Assembly (NCBI GenBank): GCA_963576735.1 | Contig: OY755175.1 | Coordinates: 388,401-452,400 of the forward strand | DNA from: Bedellia somnulentella | Lineage: Eukaryota > Arthropoda > Insecta > Lepidoptera > Bedelliidae | Length of the DNA stretch: 64,000 nucleotides | Direction: 5' to 3' | Part shown: piece after piece, positions 11,180 through 22,662 of the stretch | How the letters are laid out: each line of letters opens with the position of its first letter | Position numbering within the stretch: the first letter of the stretch is position 1 | Program-made: the position numbers and the translations under genes | Notes under the pieces: model-generated | The model's input: the letters and a program-made list of their open reading frames with translations, nothing else | The model's database searches: none | Told to the model about the DNA's origin: nothing

Positions 11180-11910
11180 CTACCACAATTACAGGCGTAT
11201 CTAAAACTATGCTTATTTGCTAAGGTATTTGAGCGAATTGTTTGAAACCAGGTCTACTCAGCTTTGAGCTCTGGTTTAGTGAGGAACAACATGGTTTTTT
11301 TTTTTTTTTTTTAGGAAACGATCAACAGTATCTAATCTTGTTATTACGTATGACTGTATAAGTAGCTGTATGGATGCTGGAGCTCAAGTCAATGTTTATA
11401 CACAGACTATGAAAATGATTTGACTGCATCGACCAGCCTATAATGTTACGTGAGTTGAAAGCTATCGGTATATATAAAAGATGCTTTGAAAACTAAGATA
11501 GTCCTGTATGCAGTTGATATAAAAACTGCTAAGTGCATTCAGTCTCCAGCAGATGTTCGCAAACTTCAAAACGATCTTGATAGTTTTCAAAGTTATTGTG
11601 AAATCAATGGCTGAGGAATTTATGATTCCTTGGCTCTGGCCACCCCCTTCCTATTACATATTGTATGTTAGTATTATTTGGCGATCCTGCCAGGATATGT
11701 GAAATCAAAAGGTCAATTTGAATGTCTCAAAAAGTTATTTGTTTTGTGACTTTAACTCGCAATTTATCTTTATATAAAACGAAAATTTAAGATAACAATA
11801 GTCTAAGACACATCCAGATAACTAGAGCTGCGAAAACAAGTGATTTAGGGTTAATACATGACAGCGAACACTTATTCGACAAGCTTACAGAACATATAGC
11901 TGTATTTTGA
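11180..11910 (+). pseudogene. CR1/Jockey-type RT pseudogene
   Basis: The pieces align by eye with the better copy at 27842-29266: LCLFAKVFERIV, NNMV followed by RKRSTV, CIDQPIMLRELKAIGIY, KTKIVLYA (the catalytic YADD is degraded to YAVD), KLQNDLDSFQSYCEIN and TSDLGLIHDSEHLFDK. A 20-base T run (11294-11313) sits where HGF..R should be. Several frameshifts and stops. A truncated SINE A (11608-11697) is inserted in it. Confidence 0.7.
11608..11697 (+). mobile_element. SINE A 3' fragment with target duplication
   Basis: TGGCTGAGGAATTTATGATT..TTGGCTCTGGCCACCCCC is the 3' third of SINE A, followed by a degraded tail. TGTGAAATCAA (11597-11607 and 11698-11708) flanks it as an 11-bp target duplication, so it arrived in the LINE pseudogene as a 5'-truncated insertion. 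Confidence 0.8.
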
Positions 11911-12727
11911 TTGCTAGTACAGCTTCCGATTTATATAAATATTTAGTTTATTTACCAAGTTTTTTTTTTTTTTTTATAAAAACCCAATATTGTACTATAA
12001 TTATTCTGGTAAATATTTGTGAAAACTCCCTTGCAAAAGAGCTTTTGGAAATGTTATTACTAATATATGTTTAAAAGTAGCTTTAATTTTTCTGAAGAAT
12101 GTAAATAAAATCTGTGAAATGAGCATAACAAATCTTTTAAAGTAAAATATATAACTCTTTAAAAACATAAGAAAATTCCTTGTTAAGTGAAAAACTGGTT
12201 CTATATATCAGTGCCTCCAGTAAAAAAGGGATTAGTTGAAAATCGGCACTTTTCAGGAGAGCCAAAAAACTAAACTTTTGTTTTTTTTAACAAAACTTAA
12301 ATTTATTTCAGTTAAATGTTAATGCAGTATTATAGATGCATTTAATACCTATAAAATGATATACAGCATGTTTATGTATCATGCATGAATAATATATTTT
12401 TTCATAGTTTTGTTGAACTATTCCCTTGTTAACCACATAATTATGGCATAGCTGCAGTTAAAATATATATATTTTTCTTCCTAAAGACATAAATACTATT
12501 ATACTTCATTTATGTATGGTCCAAAAGGGAATAATATTGTTTATTTCTTTAAAAATTTTTCACAACTTATGAGTTTCAGTGGCACCAAAGAGCTTACTCA
12601 TGCCTAAATATGTATGAATTTTATTTTGTTACAGTCATGGTGCGCATATTACTTATCTGCCTGGTAAATTGAAACTTAAAACTAAAACCCAATCGCATAT
12701 GTTGTAATTAAATATATAACTAAATAA

Positions 12728-12812
12728 CATACATACATACATATACTCAGGGCTAAAAATCCCTAAAAGGGGTAGCCAGAGCATTTGGAACTAAAGTATT
12801 CATAAAAAAAGA
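12728..12812 (-). mobile_element. SINE A 3' fragment
   Basis: The tail ACATACATACATACATATAC precedes TCAGGGCTAAAAATCCC and GGGGTAGCCAGAGC. Only the 3' third is present, a 5'-truncated copy. Confidence 0.8.
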
Positions 12813-12979
12813 AAAGTTTTGCAAAAAATCTTCACACATGGAAGGATTTACTTATAGAGTAATTACATTGCTGTTGGGAAGTTTCGTTCAGCCAGTACTC
12901 CGTTAAAATATGGTTTTTTAAAGTCATAACCATAGTTCAGGTTGGTTTTATGTTTCATCACCAATCATTATTTCGTGTG

Positions 12980-14475
12980 TACCTAAACCACCACACGTCC
13001 GGCCAGTACATGTTTTCCAGAGTCATCACGAATCGTGTGTCTCGTAGATTTGATGACTTCCAGCCTCCCTAATAAGCCGGTTTCTGAAAAGGCTTTGGTA
13101 CCATAGCCCACATTCAGACACCATCCACAGGAGACCGAGGAGTTTAATCTGCCACTGTGCCTAGAGCTCGTGGACTATGAAATAACGTTTGATTCGATGG
13201 AACGATGGACTATACTTTGCAGATATATCGAGGTGTGAAAGTGTTTGTATTAAAACGCCACTATGTCGGTCCCACTCCAGGACCAGAACACGAATCCTAT
13301 CCAGTTGCAGCGAGAAGCGAGACAGGGGGAAGTAATTTCTCCCAAAACTGTTCATTGCGGCATTGGAGATGTGTTTAAGCTTCTGGACTGGAAAGGGCTC
13401 GGTATCAACATAATCGGCGAGTACATCATGCATCTTCGATTTGCTGACTATATTGTACATAGGTACATTTACTCACACAATGAATTCTCTTTGGGGTAGG
13501 CAGGAATATCGATCGCCACTTCGTATGATCCTGGCACACCTCTCTTGCTTCGTCTACATCCATCATTTCTTCAGACATGCTCCGTTATTCTTCATACTTC
13601 GGTCGTCTGCCTTTTTGAGCACACTCTCAATTTGGTCCAAGTGTGTCCTCCGTGGCCGCCTTATACTTACAGAGCAAGTAAATGCAGTAGAAATGAGGTC
13701 CCTCAGAAAAGTTTGTAATGTGAGGTTATATGATCATGTGAGGAATGACGTGATTCGTGAAAGGTGTGGTGTAAAAGATGATATAGTAAAGAAAAAAGAA
13801 AAAGGAATGTTGAGATGGTTAGGCACATCGAGAGGATGGATAATAAGTAATTGGTGAAAGGTATATATATCTAGGCTCTATAGAGCTGATGTCGAATGTA
13901 ATGTTAGTAGAGGACGAAATTGCAGTTTTGACTCAATCCACTGAAGATTTATGTAAAATGCTGAACGACCCCAATAGATTATCTGAGAGAGTTGGTCTTA
14001 AAATTTACATGGATCAAACGAAAGTCATGTCGAATAACCATGTTATACCTATTATTGTCGAGCTTGGACCAGGGACAAACCATTCGGTTAGGTAGAGCCA
14101 ACTTCGAAAATGAGGTCAACTGTCGAATCCAGCTTGATTGGGCTGCGTTCGGGAAGCTGCGCCATATCTTCAATGCGCTATCACATAGCGCGAAGAGTTG
14201 CAAAACTTAAGTAACAATGGGCAGGCAGGGCACATTGCACGCAGAACCTACAGTCTTTGGGGCTCGAAGATTCTGGAGTAGCGGCCACGTACCGGACGAA
14301 GCAGTGTGGGTAAGCCTCCCACAAGGTGGACCGATGGCTTGGTCAAAGTCGCGGGAAGCCGATGGATAAGGGCAACACAGAACCGTTCGTTGTAGAGAGG
14401 AGGAGGTCTTTGGGGAAGGCCTATGTCCAGCAGTGGTCGTCTATTGGCTGATGATGATGATGATGTATTTCAAAT
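12980..14475 (+). pseudogene. LINE L2 endonuclease/RT remnant, split by L1
   Basis: In changing frames it reads RVITNRVSRRFDDFQPP, KGFGT, TEEFNLPLCLELVDYE, QDQNTNPIQLQREARQGEVI, LLDWKGLGINIIGEYIMHLR and FADYIV (FADD degraded). After an L1 insertion it resumes as VLTQSTEDLCKMLND, VGLKIYMDQTK and GQTIRLGRANFENEV. It ends with the GRP..WTD.L-type C-terminus and a GATGATGATGATG tail. From memory this is a common lepidopteran endonuclease-RT LINE. Multiple stops, frameshifts and an internal deletion. Confidence 0.8.
13458..13913 (-). mobile_element. LINE L1 insertion with twin-priming inversion
   Basis: The minus strand carries the L1 3' end (13665 down to 13465: RRTHLDQIESVLKKA, then CTGCCTACCCC and a GTGAGTAAATGTAC tail). 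The upstream L1 segment (13676-13913, AVEMRSLRKVCNVRL ... NVSRG) sits beside it in opposite orientation. The two segments abut in the parent element at ..GTTAGTAGAG / GACGACCTCGGAGG... L2 flanks GACTATATTGTA (13446-13457) and GACGAAATTGCA (13914-13925) are diverged target duplications. Confidence 0.8.
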
Positions 14476-14713
14476 GAGGGCATTCTTTCATAAGCGCCAA
14501 GAACATGGCAGTGACAGATGAGTTCTTATTTCGACCCCCACATGTGCCAGAGTATAATATGATTTTTGTGATATGAACTGGTAACTTTTTGATGTAATCA
14601 TAGAGGCAGGAAGCAATTTGATTTCCACCGCGTTTACCTGATGCTTCGTACTATTAGTAGCCAGTAGCTTGATTAGTTTTAAAGTTGTGAATGGTTAAAT
14701 TATAGGTACTTCT

Positions 14714-14846
14714 AATAAATAAAGAATAAATAAAGGAAAGAAAAACTTCGACACAGGCGGGACACAGGGGAAGTTTTTCTTTCCTTTATTTATTCTTTAT
14801 TTATTAGTAATAATCCCCACATGAGGTTTTTCATGAACAAAAAGAT
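14714..14846. mobile_element. Element E fold-back with 19-bp target duplication
   Basis: The arms 14714-14750 and 14770-14806 are inverted (AATAAATAAAGAATAAATAA ... GAAAAACTTC). The right side continues to the E 3' end (TAATAATCCCCACATGAGG). Both sides are flanked by the identical 19-mer TTAAATTATAGGTACTTCT (14695-14713, 14847-14865), so the palindromic form was what inserted or it formed on insertion. Confidence 0.8.
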
Positions 14847-14973
14847 TTAAATTATAGGTACTTCTTTTGTAAAATAGCGACTTTACAAAAGTGAACACCA
14901 CTAGTCATTCTCCAATGTCAATATTTTTATCATTGCTTTCCTGCTGGTAAGCTCTGTAGAATCAGCTTGAGGT

Positions 14974-15320
14974 TCATTGAGACGGTTTGCTAGATCTGTT
15001 TTTTTCTTCTGCTGAAGTAGTATACTGAATATTTGCTTGTAGAATGTCACACTTTGTACATGTATACACCATCGGGGGCTTAAATGATAGATTTAAACTG
15101 TGAAATATTTTTGTGTATATAGTCTTACAAACTTGTTCCTCCTTTTGTCGTTCTTTGCAATTCAAAGAATAAATAGTATGCATTTTCAAAGTAGTTAACA
15201 AAAATTTCTTTGATGTTTTATTACGAGCATAGTGACTTTCATACTGTGGAAATGTCAAAATATGCTCACGATCTTTTTCTAAATCTTCGTCCGGCCATTT
15301 GTTTTTAGCAGTGATACCCC
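14974..15320 (-). pseudogene. DNA-transposase-like fragment
   Basis: The minus strand from about 15320 reads NKWPDEDLEKDREHILTFPQ, YESHYARNKTSKKFL, then a KIFHSLNLSFKPP..YTCTKCD region and stops at 14974. The pattern HI..FP..ESHY.R..S.K, spaced before F...LNL.F..P...C..C, matches from memory a group of insect transposase-like proteins. The catalytic acidic residues are not present in this piece. Superfamily not assigned. It sits inside the 12203-16080 inverted repeats. Confidence 0.5.
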
Positions 15321-16048
15321 TTGTACTGCTTGGCTTGGCATAGTTCCAGTTATATTATCCTTTTTTTATAGCTTGTAGTCAAACAAACTCAAAAGTGTCA
15401 CCTTATATTACAAAAAAGCAGTTTTTACATACAATTTCATGTAAATATTTACCTCAATGAATATGATATGTGAAAGAGCAACTTCCTTGATTGGTCGCAC
15501 GAGTTTTTCTTTCTTTCGGTTCCTCTGGTGTTATCAAAAAAGCTGTGGAACTTAACGACTTATATCTATGATTCACCTAATCATCCAATATCTTTTCGGT
15601 ATAAGCGCGGGTATCCCTGGGTAAAGTCATGAATGCAAGGGCGTGAGACGACTTAATCCCTTGTTAACGTTCAATTGTAACTGAATGCAAGGAACTAAAT
15701 AATGTTATGTCTATATTTTGTTAAGTTAACAAAGATGTAACAAATGTTGATCCCAAAATGATATGAAGTATTTAGGAACTATACTAGTTGTACCATTTTA
15801 TTCGTGTTTAAGTACAATAATATCCTTAATGACATGGGAATGCAACGATGTAGCTCCACTTATCCCATTTTAATCAGAAAAGTTGCTAGTATAAATACTC
15901 TTAACCCAATAATAGCTCCAATTATGCCTTTAGATGGTTTTAAAAATCCATGAAGGAGGTCAGATAGAGTTATGTCCTTTTGATATGTTATGTAACTCGG
16001 TGCGCTGATCACCATGGTTTAATAAAAACAAAAGGGATTAAGTCGAGT
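15321..16048. other. Probable remainder of the DNA transposon, no clear motif
   Basis: The minus strand has short open pieces (for example KERKTRATNQ and RPIKEVALSHIIFIE) that could belong to the same transposase, but no domain can be named. A short palindrome, GGGATTAAGTCGAGTTAATC, lies next to the right inverted repeat. Confidence 0.35.
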
Positions 16049-16479
16049 TAATCCCTTTTTTACTGGAGGCACTGATATATTACAATGAGTAAAGGCACTT
16101 TTTTTTTTTTTTTTTAATATTGATGTTGATGTCTTTTTATTTGCATTTTCTCTCAAAATTGTTTGATATGTATTATTGTAAGGTATGTTTTCTGTGCATG
16201 TGTGAACATCTGTTATTGGCCTTGCTTTATTTATTTTATTAACTGTGTAATTGAGTAATAATGTGGCTATTAATGTTCCCAATAATATAAGTAGCCCCTC
16301 TTTTTTTTTTTTTTAGCTGTAACACTTATGAACTAACAAAATTCTAAGTAACCAAAAATCCGAACACACATGTTGATTTATTTTATGAATCTGAGTTAAA
16401 TGTCTTCGAAACTAATAGATCTAAAGGTCTTATTTCATCTAATGTTATTAGGCTTTAAGAAACATATAGAACTTAGGCT

Positions 16480-16860
16480 GACCATATCTGAATGGGTTGA
16501 AATATTTAAATTAAACTAGAATTTACATAACTGTTCAGTAAAGCACAGTCTAAGACATACTCAAGCTGCAAAACACAAAAAAAAATACAATTAACTAAAC
16601 CAAATATTAAAAGTCCATCGATTTGTCAGAGAAACGGTTATGAAATGGCGATCAAGCTGTATAATCTAGTAAAGGATGAGACAAAATTACTGACATACAA
16701 TAAATATAAAATTATCATTTTTAATTATCTGTTGGACAACTGTTTCTATATAATTGATGACTTTATTAAAAATTGCAATATATGACTTTAAAAATTTAAA
16801 CTATGTTTTTCTCTTTTTTTTTTTTTTTTGACATTGAAATTGTAATAAAGTTTATATAAT
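16480..16860 (+). pseudogene. LINE X-family C-terminus and 3' UTR
   Basis: The plus strand reads MAIKLYNLVKDETKLLTY, then NYLLDNCFYIIDDFIKN. This parallels the X C-terminus at 8900-9060 (CCKIYNHLP ... LIENCFYN). It is followed by an AT-rich UTR with a 17-base T run near 16814. Dead fragment, no RT domain. Confidence 0.5.
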
Positions 16861-17978
16861 ATTTTGACATGTGTGATTGATGTAATTTACTGTATAATAT
16901 AATAATTATATTTTTATTTATTTTTTTATGACATTTTAATTTTAATAAAATTTAGAATATGTGTACATGTGTTGCCTTGATTGACTTACAAAATTTTAAT
17001 AATGTTTAATTTTTTTTTTTATTACGATAGACAATGTTATTATAGTAGTTTTAAGATATGTAAAAAAAAAATTAATGATAATTTTAATGTTTAAAAATTT
17101 GCACACCTTACTGGCAGTACATACATAGGCCTTCATTTTATATACCACCATTTATACTCATGTATTGGCAAATAAATGATTTTTAATTTTTTATTTATTA
17201 TTTATTTAAAAGTTATACTTAGCTTCAACCAGTTCTGTGATGGTAAAATAATGATGTGCTTCTGATCCCATCTATACTACTTCAGCACAACCTCATCACT
17301 GGATGTCAAATGACGAAGACGGACCTCTCCAAGTCCTCATTTTAGATTGTCTATGGCACCGAGAAGCCCTGGAGGCTTGCCAATTGGAATGCTAGACTTG
17401 TCTCCGGACATTGTACATTCAACCTGAAATGTTTAAAATATCCGAAACGTAAACTATTCTTCATAGATGTCATAAGCAAGTAGCAAAGTATATTAATGTA
17501 TTCAGACGTTTACGTTAATAATCTTACTCAAATAAACATAAATTAAAATAAAATGAAGTTCATGATCTTTTCAACAGTGATAATAATGACTCATAATGAT
17601 CCAGCAAGATAAATAGAAAAAAACGGTAATGATAATAATTAGAAAAGCAGGTAAATATAAAAGCAATTCGGTAACAAGAAAACAATTCAGTCACCATACT
17701 TAGCTAACAAATTACTTGGCAATAAAATGTACCTACAATATTTTTAGTATTAGTTACTAGTTGTTGCAATTATAGCCTTTCAAATAAAATTAGTATCGTT
17801 ATGTAATTCAACTACTAGTATTTATACATTCATTTTCTTAAGTAGCTTATTATTTGAACAAGTAATCGTCAACTATAATGAATAAAATAGGTCTACAGAA
17901 ATAATATATTCATATATATTCGGCGTGATTGTTCATGTTTATGTTATATTCATACACACACTCTCTACCTGTCATTGC
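16861..17978. other. AT-rich, no recognised gene
   Basis: The first part resembles LINE 3' UTR (repeated TTTTAATAAAATTTA-like words and T runs at 17011). The rest has no recognised repeat or coding frame. Confidence 0.4.
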
Positions 17979-20090
17979 ATTGCATTAAATAAATAAGTAG
18001 CGAGGGAAGCGTACCCATCACTAGATTGTATTAAATAAATAAGTAGCGAGGGAAACGTACCGGTCACTACATTGTATAAAATAAATAAGAAGCGAGGGAA
18101 GCGTACCCGTCACTAGATTGTATTAAATAAATAAGAAGCGAGGGAAACGTACCCATCACTAGATTGTATTAAATAAATAAGTAGCGAAGGAAACGTACCA
18201 GTCACTACATTGTATAAAATAAATGAGAAGCGAGGGAAACGTACCCATCACTAGATTATATTAAATAAATAAGTAGCAAAGGAAACGTACCAGTCACTAC
18301 ATTGTATAAAATAAATGAGAAGCGAGGGAAACGTACCCATCACTAGATTATATTAAATAAATAAGTAGCGAAGGAAACGTACCAGTCACTACATTGTATA
18401 AAATAAATGAGAAGCGAGGGAAACGTACCCATCACTAGAATATATTAAATAAATAAGTAGCGAAGGAAACGTACCAGTCACTACATTGTATAAAATAAAT
18501 GAGAAGCGAGGGAAACGTACCCATCACTAGATTATATTAAATAAATAAGTAGCGAAGGAAACGTACCAGTCACTACATTGTATAGAAATAAATGAGAAGC
18601 GAGGGAAACGTACCCATCACTAGAATATATTAAATAAATAAGTAGCGAAGGAAACGTACCAGTCACTACATTGTATAAAATAAATGAGAAGCGAGGGAAA
18701 CGTACCCATCACTAGATTATATTAAATAAATAAGTAGCGAAGGAAACGTACCAGTCACTACATTGTATAAAATAAATGAGAAGCGAGGGAAACGTACCCA
18801 TCACTAGATTATATTAAATAAATAAGTAGTGAAGGAAACGTACCAGTCACTACATTGTATAAAATAAATGAGAAGCGAGGGAAACGTACCCATCACTAGA
18901 ATATATTAAATAAATAAGTAGCGAAGGAAACGTACCAGTCACTACATTGTATAAAATAAATGAGAAGCGAGGGAAACGTACCCATCACTAGATTATATTA
19001 AATAAATAAGTAGCGAAGGAAACGTACCAGTCACTACATTGTATAAAATAAATGAGAAGCGAGGGAAACGTACCCATCACTAGAATATATTAAATAAATA
19101 AGTAGCGAAGGAAACGTACCAGTCACTACATTGTATAAAATAAATGAGAAGCGAGGGAAACGTACCCATCACTAGATTATATTAAATAAATAAGTAGCGA
19201 AGGAAACGTACCAGTCACTACATTGTATAAAATAAATGAGAAGCGAGGGAAACGTACCCATCACTAGATTATATTAAATAAATAAGTAGCGAAGGAAACG
19301 TACCAGTCACTACATTGTATAAAATAAATGAGAAGCGAGGGAAACGTACCCATCACTAGAATATATTAAATAAATAAGTAGCGAAGGAAACGTACCAGTC
19401 ACTACATTGTATAAAATAAATGAGAAGCGAGGGAAACGTACCCATCACTAGAATATATTAAATAAATAAGTAGCGAAGGAAACGTACCAGTCACTACATT
19501 GTATAAAATAAATGAGAAGCGAGGGAAACGTACCCATCACTAGAATATATTAAATAAATAAGTAGCGAAGGAAACGTACCAGTCACTACATTGTATAAAA
19601 TAAATGAGAAGCGAGGGAAACGTACCCATCACTAGATTATATTAAATAAATAAGTAGCGAAGGAAACGTACCAGTCACTACATTGTATAAAATAAATGAG
19701 AAGCGAGGGAAACGTACCCATCACTAGAATATATTAAATAAATAAGTAGCGAAGGAAACGTACCAGTCACTACATTGTATAAAATAAATGAGAAGCGAGG
19801 GAAACGTACCCATCACTAGAATATATTAAATAAATAAGTAGCGAAGGAAACGTACCAGTCACTGCATTGTATAAAATAAATGAGAAGCGAGGGAAACGTA
19901 CCCATCACTAGAATATATTAAATAAATAAGTAGCGAAGGAAACGTACCAGTCACTACATTGTATAAAATAAATGAGAAGCGAGGGAAACGTACCCATCAC
20001 TAGAATATATTAAATAAATAAGTAGCGAAGGAAACGTACCAGTCACTACATTGTATAAAATAAATAGGTAGTGAGAGAAACTTACCTTTC
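17979..20090. repeat. 46-bp minisatellite with 92-bp higher-order repeat
   Basis: About 46 tandem monomers of 46 bp share the core GGAAACGTACC and TCACTA. From roughly the fifth monomer they alternate between two types (AAGTAGCGAAGG..CCAGTCACTAC and ATGAGAAGCGAGGG..CCCATCACTAG), giving some 20 near-identical 92-bp dimers. The 2,071 bp from first to last monomer start equals 45 x 46 + 1; the extra base is at about 18585. The left-most monomers and the last one are divergent edges. 46 is not a multiple of 3, so no repeat protein is encoded. Confidence 0.97.
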
Positions 20091-21345
20091 AAATGGTTTC
20101 TCGCCACCCACTTTTTATTATTATTAAATTTTTTTAATATTATAATTCTTCTATTATGTTCCCCTATATTTATGAAGCTGCTTTATTAGTTAAGAGAGAA
20201 ATCTATAATTATACATGCGCTCCCCTAAGATTTCACTCTGAATGTCTGCAAAATCTCAATAAAGACAAACTATATGTACCTCATTATAATTATTAATTAG
20301 CCTCAAGCAGCAAAACTATTTTTATTATGGCTTGTAGAATTTATAATGCAAATTCTATAAATATAAAATTGTTATGTTTTAATAAATTTTAAAAAAATAA
20401 AAGAAATGCTTGAATGCTTGAATGGCTATTAGGATATTGTTTTTATTATATTTTATTTGAATATGGTTTTAGCTGTGAGATTGACATTTTAAACTTAGGG
20501 TGACATGTAATTAGTTAAGTCATTCTTTATTTTTGTCTTTATTATAATTTAAAATCATATTCCTATACTAATAAAATGTAAAGACTTATGTTGTAAGCTT
20601 GGAAAAACAAAATGTGTAGGGAACAATAACTTATATGCTGTAACCACCTTGTAACCCACATTTACAGCGAATAAATTACTACATTGATTAATAATTCACT
20701 AAGTATTAATATATTAAATGCATAAGAAATAGAAGAATTCCAAATTTGAATTGTAGTCTAAAAATGTGTAAAAATTAAAGTGGTATTATTCATATATATT
20801 ACTGATATACTCATTTAATCTTATAATCACAATTAATTGCATCTAACCAAAATAAATATGGTGGATAAAGAATTTGAAATTGTTTCCAATAAGAACAAAA
20901 GTTTAATCACTTATTTGATTTGTGTTGTTAACAAATACGTAGTGTACTTATAATTTAATTTGTCATAGTGACGCCACAATTTAAACAGAAGTTCTTAAGT
21001 CAACTCATCGTTACTTTAGGGATCAGCTTAACCCACTCATACGTCTACTATTTACAGAGACACTACTGGATAGTTACTACAGCTGATTGCTCCAAAACTA
21101 ACAGGGAGTGCCCTAGCCAAGCACTTCGGAACCATTCCGTACGCAGCTTTACAATATTACGCTCAAATATTGGTTTCTTCGAAACAATGACTATTCTATA
21201 AACATTAAAATACTTTGTTCGAGCATCGATTTGCTATATTATAAATCATAAAATGTTAAATGGCGTCACTACAACAATGTGGAAAAGAAAAATAAATGAA
21301 TAAACAAAAAGCAATGTACATACTTGAATGGACGTGAATATATCA
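20091..21345. other. No recognised gene or repeat
   Basis: AT-rich flank of the minisatellite. Short ORFs only, nothing domain-like. Confidence 0.45.
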
Positions 21346-21356
21346 CCGCTTCTGAA

Positions 21357-21915
21357 GTTTGAAGAAAACGACTATTAAATGATATCACCACTTTTCTTTC
21401 TATTTCGTCTACATTATTTTATACATTGATCACAAGTTAGTCTCCCGCGCATCCACACTGGAATCCCGCGTTCATCCTTCACTCATCTTGACATTGACAT
21501 CCATTGACGGGTCACGGCACACTGTCGGTGTTGCCAATTCATAAAAATATGACAAGTATAAATCTATATAGAATGTTGAAAGAACTGTTTCTTAACTCCT
21601 AGTGATTGAGGACCCACACCTTCCATCATCAGCTCAGCAGCATAACAATATGATTTTCAGAAGCAAATGCCAATATAAGTTAAGAAAATATGTAAAACGC
21701 GGTACATTTGCCTATAAAATTTGAGGGTTCCCCTCAATTTCTTAAGGAACCCACCATCAGACCCTGATATCCTCATCATGGTACCAATCCGGGAGTATCT
21801 TCTTTCGAATAAAAAAATAATAATCAAAATCAGTTCATAAATGGCAAAGTAATCGGCGAACAAACATAAAATAAAAATATACGGTCGAATTGAGAACACT
21901 CCTTTTTTTGAAGTC
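21357..21915 (-). mobile_element. Composite element: module F + element G 5' part
   Basis: Bases 21357-21552 are the inverted counterpart of module F at 706-899. They join the G 5' region (21553-21915), which on the minus strand begins AACCGACTTCAAAAAAAGG and carries GTTCTCAATTCGACCGTAT. The copy at 46684-46995 has the same 5' region without F, so F behaves as an optional internal module. Confidence 0.75.
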
Positions 21916-22198
21916 GGTTAAAAATCATTCGAAATCAATTTAGGAAGTACATTCTATAACTGATAATTTAAATATTTACAATTATAAAATTCTAGCTACA
22001 TTAGTGGTACTTCACTACTTAACAAATAAATATATAAATAATATTTACAAACGTGATTCGTTATTATTGACTGGGAAACTAGGTATTAAAACAATAACTA
22101 CAAAAAAAAATACAATATTTTTTTAGCTTGCTGTTTACCAAGTACAAAGTTCTGTCTTTAAAAAAATATATATTTTTATTCAAACAACAACAATTTTT

Positions 22199-22622
22199 AC
22201 GCCGTTATGCCGGAAAAGGTAGGCAGAAGTCCAAATAGTCTTCACGTGACATTGTTATCTGGTGCTCAGAATCAGAATGCAAACGTTTTGAAAGGAAAGT
22301 AAACTCACATGAAAGGGGGAAGACCTACCGCCGTTTTGTATGAATACACTGTCATATGACTGAGTACAACTTAGCCACGTGGGTTTCCTCTCTTGTGTAT
22401 TCATAATTAGTATTTTATTGTTTGTATTGGTCTGTTAATCTTCCAAAGAAAATAAAATAATAAAATAATAATAATAATGTTTACTCTCACTGTTAAGAAC
22501 CGTTGTGAGTTAACCACACGTACAACTTTAGAAAATACAAATTGGTGAAGGCCTGACCCGGGTTTTGCACTCACACCTGTCTGCATGAAAGGCTGTGTTC
22601 TACCCAGTCAGCTATCTGGGTT
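22199..22622 (-). mobile_element. SINE B interrupted by an ~85-bp LINE tail
   Basis: The SINE B 3' end (ACGCCGTTATGCC, diverged) starts at 22199 and the tRNA-like head ends at 22622. Between GGGTTTCCTC and TGTTTACTCTCACTG, where intact copies are continuous, lies extra DNA ending TCTTCCAAAGAAAATAAAAT and (AAT)n. That matches the 3' end of the nested CR1/Jockey LINE (GTTTTCCGAAGAAAAATAAAT). Confidence 0.75.
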
Positions 22623-22662
22623 GTTCAAAAAAGCATAATTGGTTCATTAACATTAACTACTA

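Larger units (their letters stand above)
12203..16080. mobile_element. Candidate old DNA transposon bounded by 32-bp inverted repeats
   Basis: Bases 12203-12234 and 16049-16080 are perfect 32-bp inverted repeats. From their first C they read CAGTGCCTCCAG inward, and ATATAT abuts each end. Between them lies a transposase-like remnant (14974-15320, minus) plus later insertions: LINE L2, L1 inside L2, a SINE A fragment and an element E fold-back. I infer the repeats are TIRs of one element. Coincidental inverted copies of a shorter repeat are the alternative. Confidence 0.45.

Noticed and set aside
12203..12234. hAT assignment from the CAGTG end
   Set aside because: The expected 8-bp target duplication is not seen (only ATATAT on both sides) and the transposase fragment is not recognisably hAT.
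17979..20090. CRISPR array
   Set aside because: Direct tandem repeats without unique spacers, in a eukaryotic context; it is a minisatellite.
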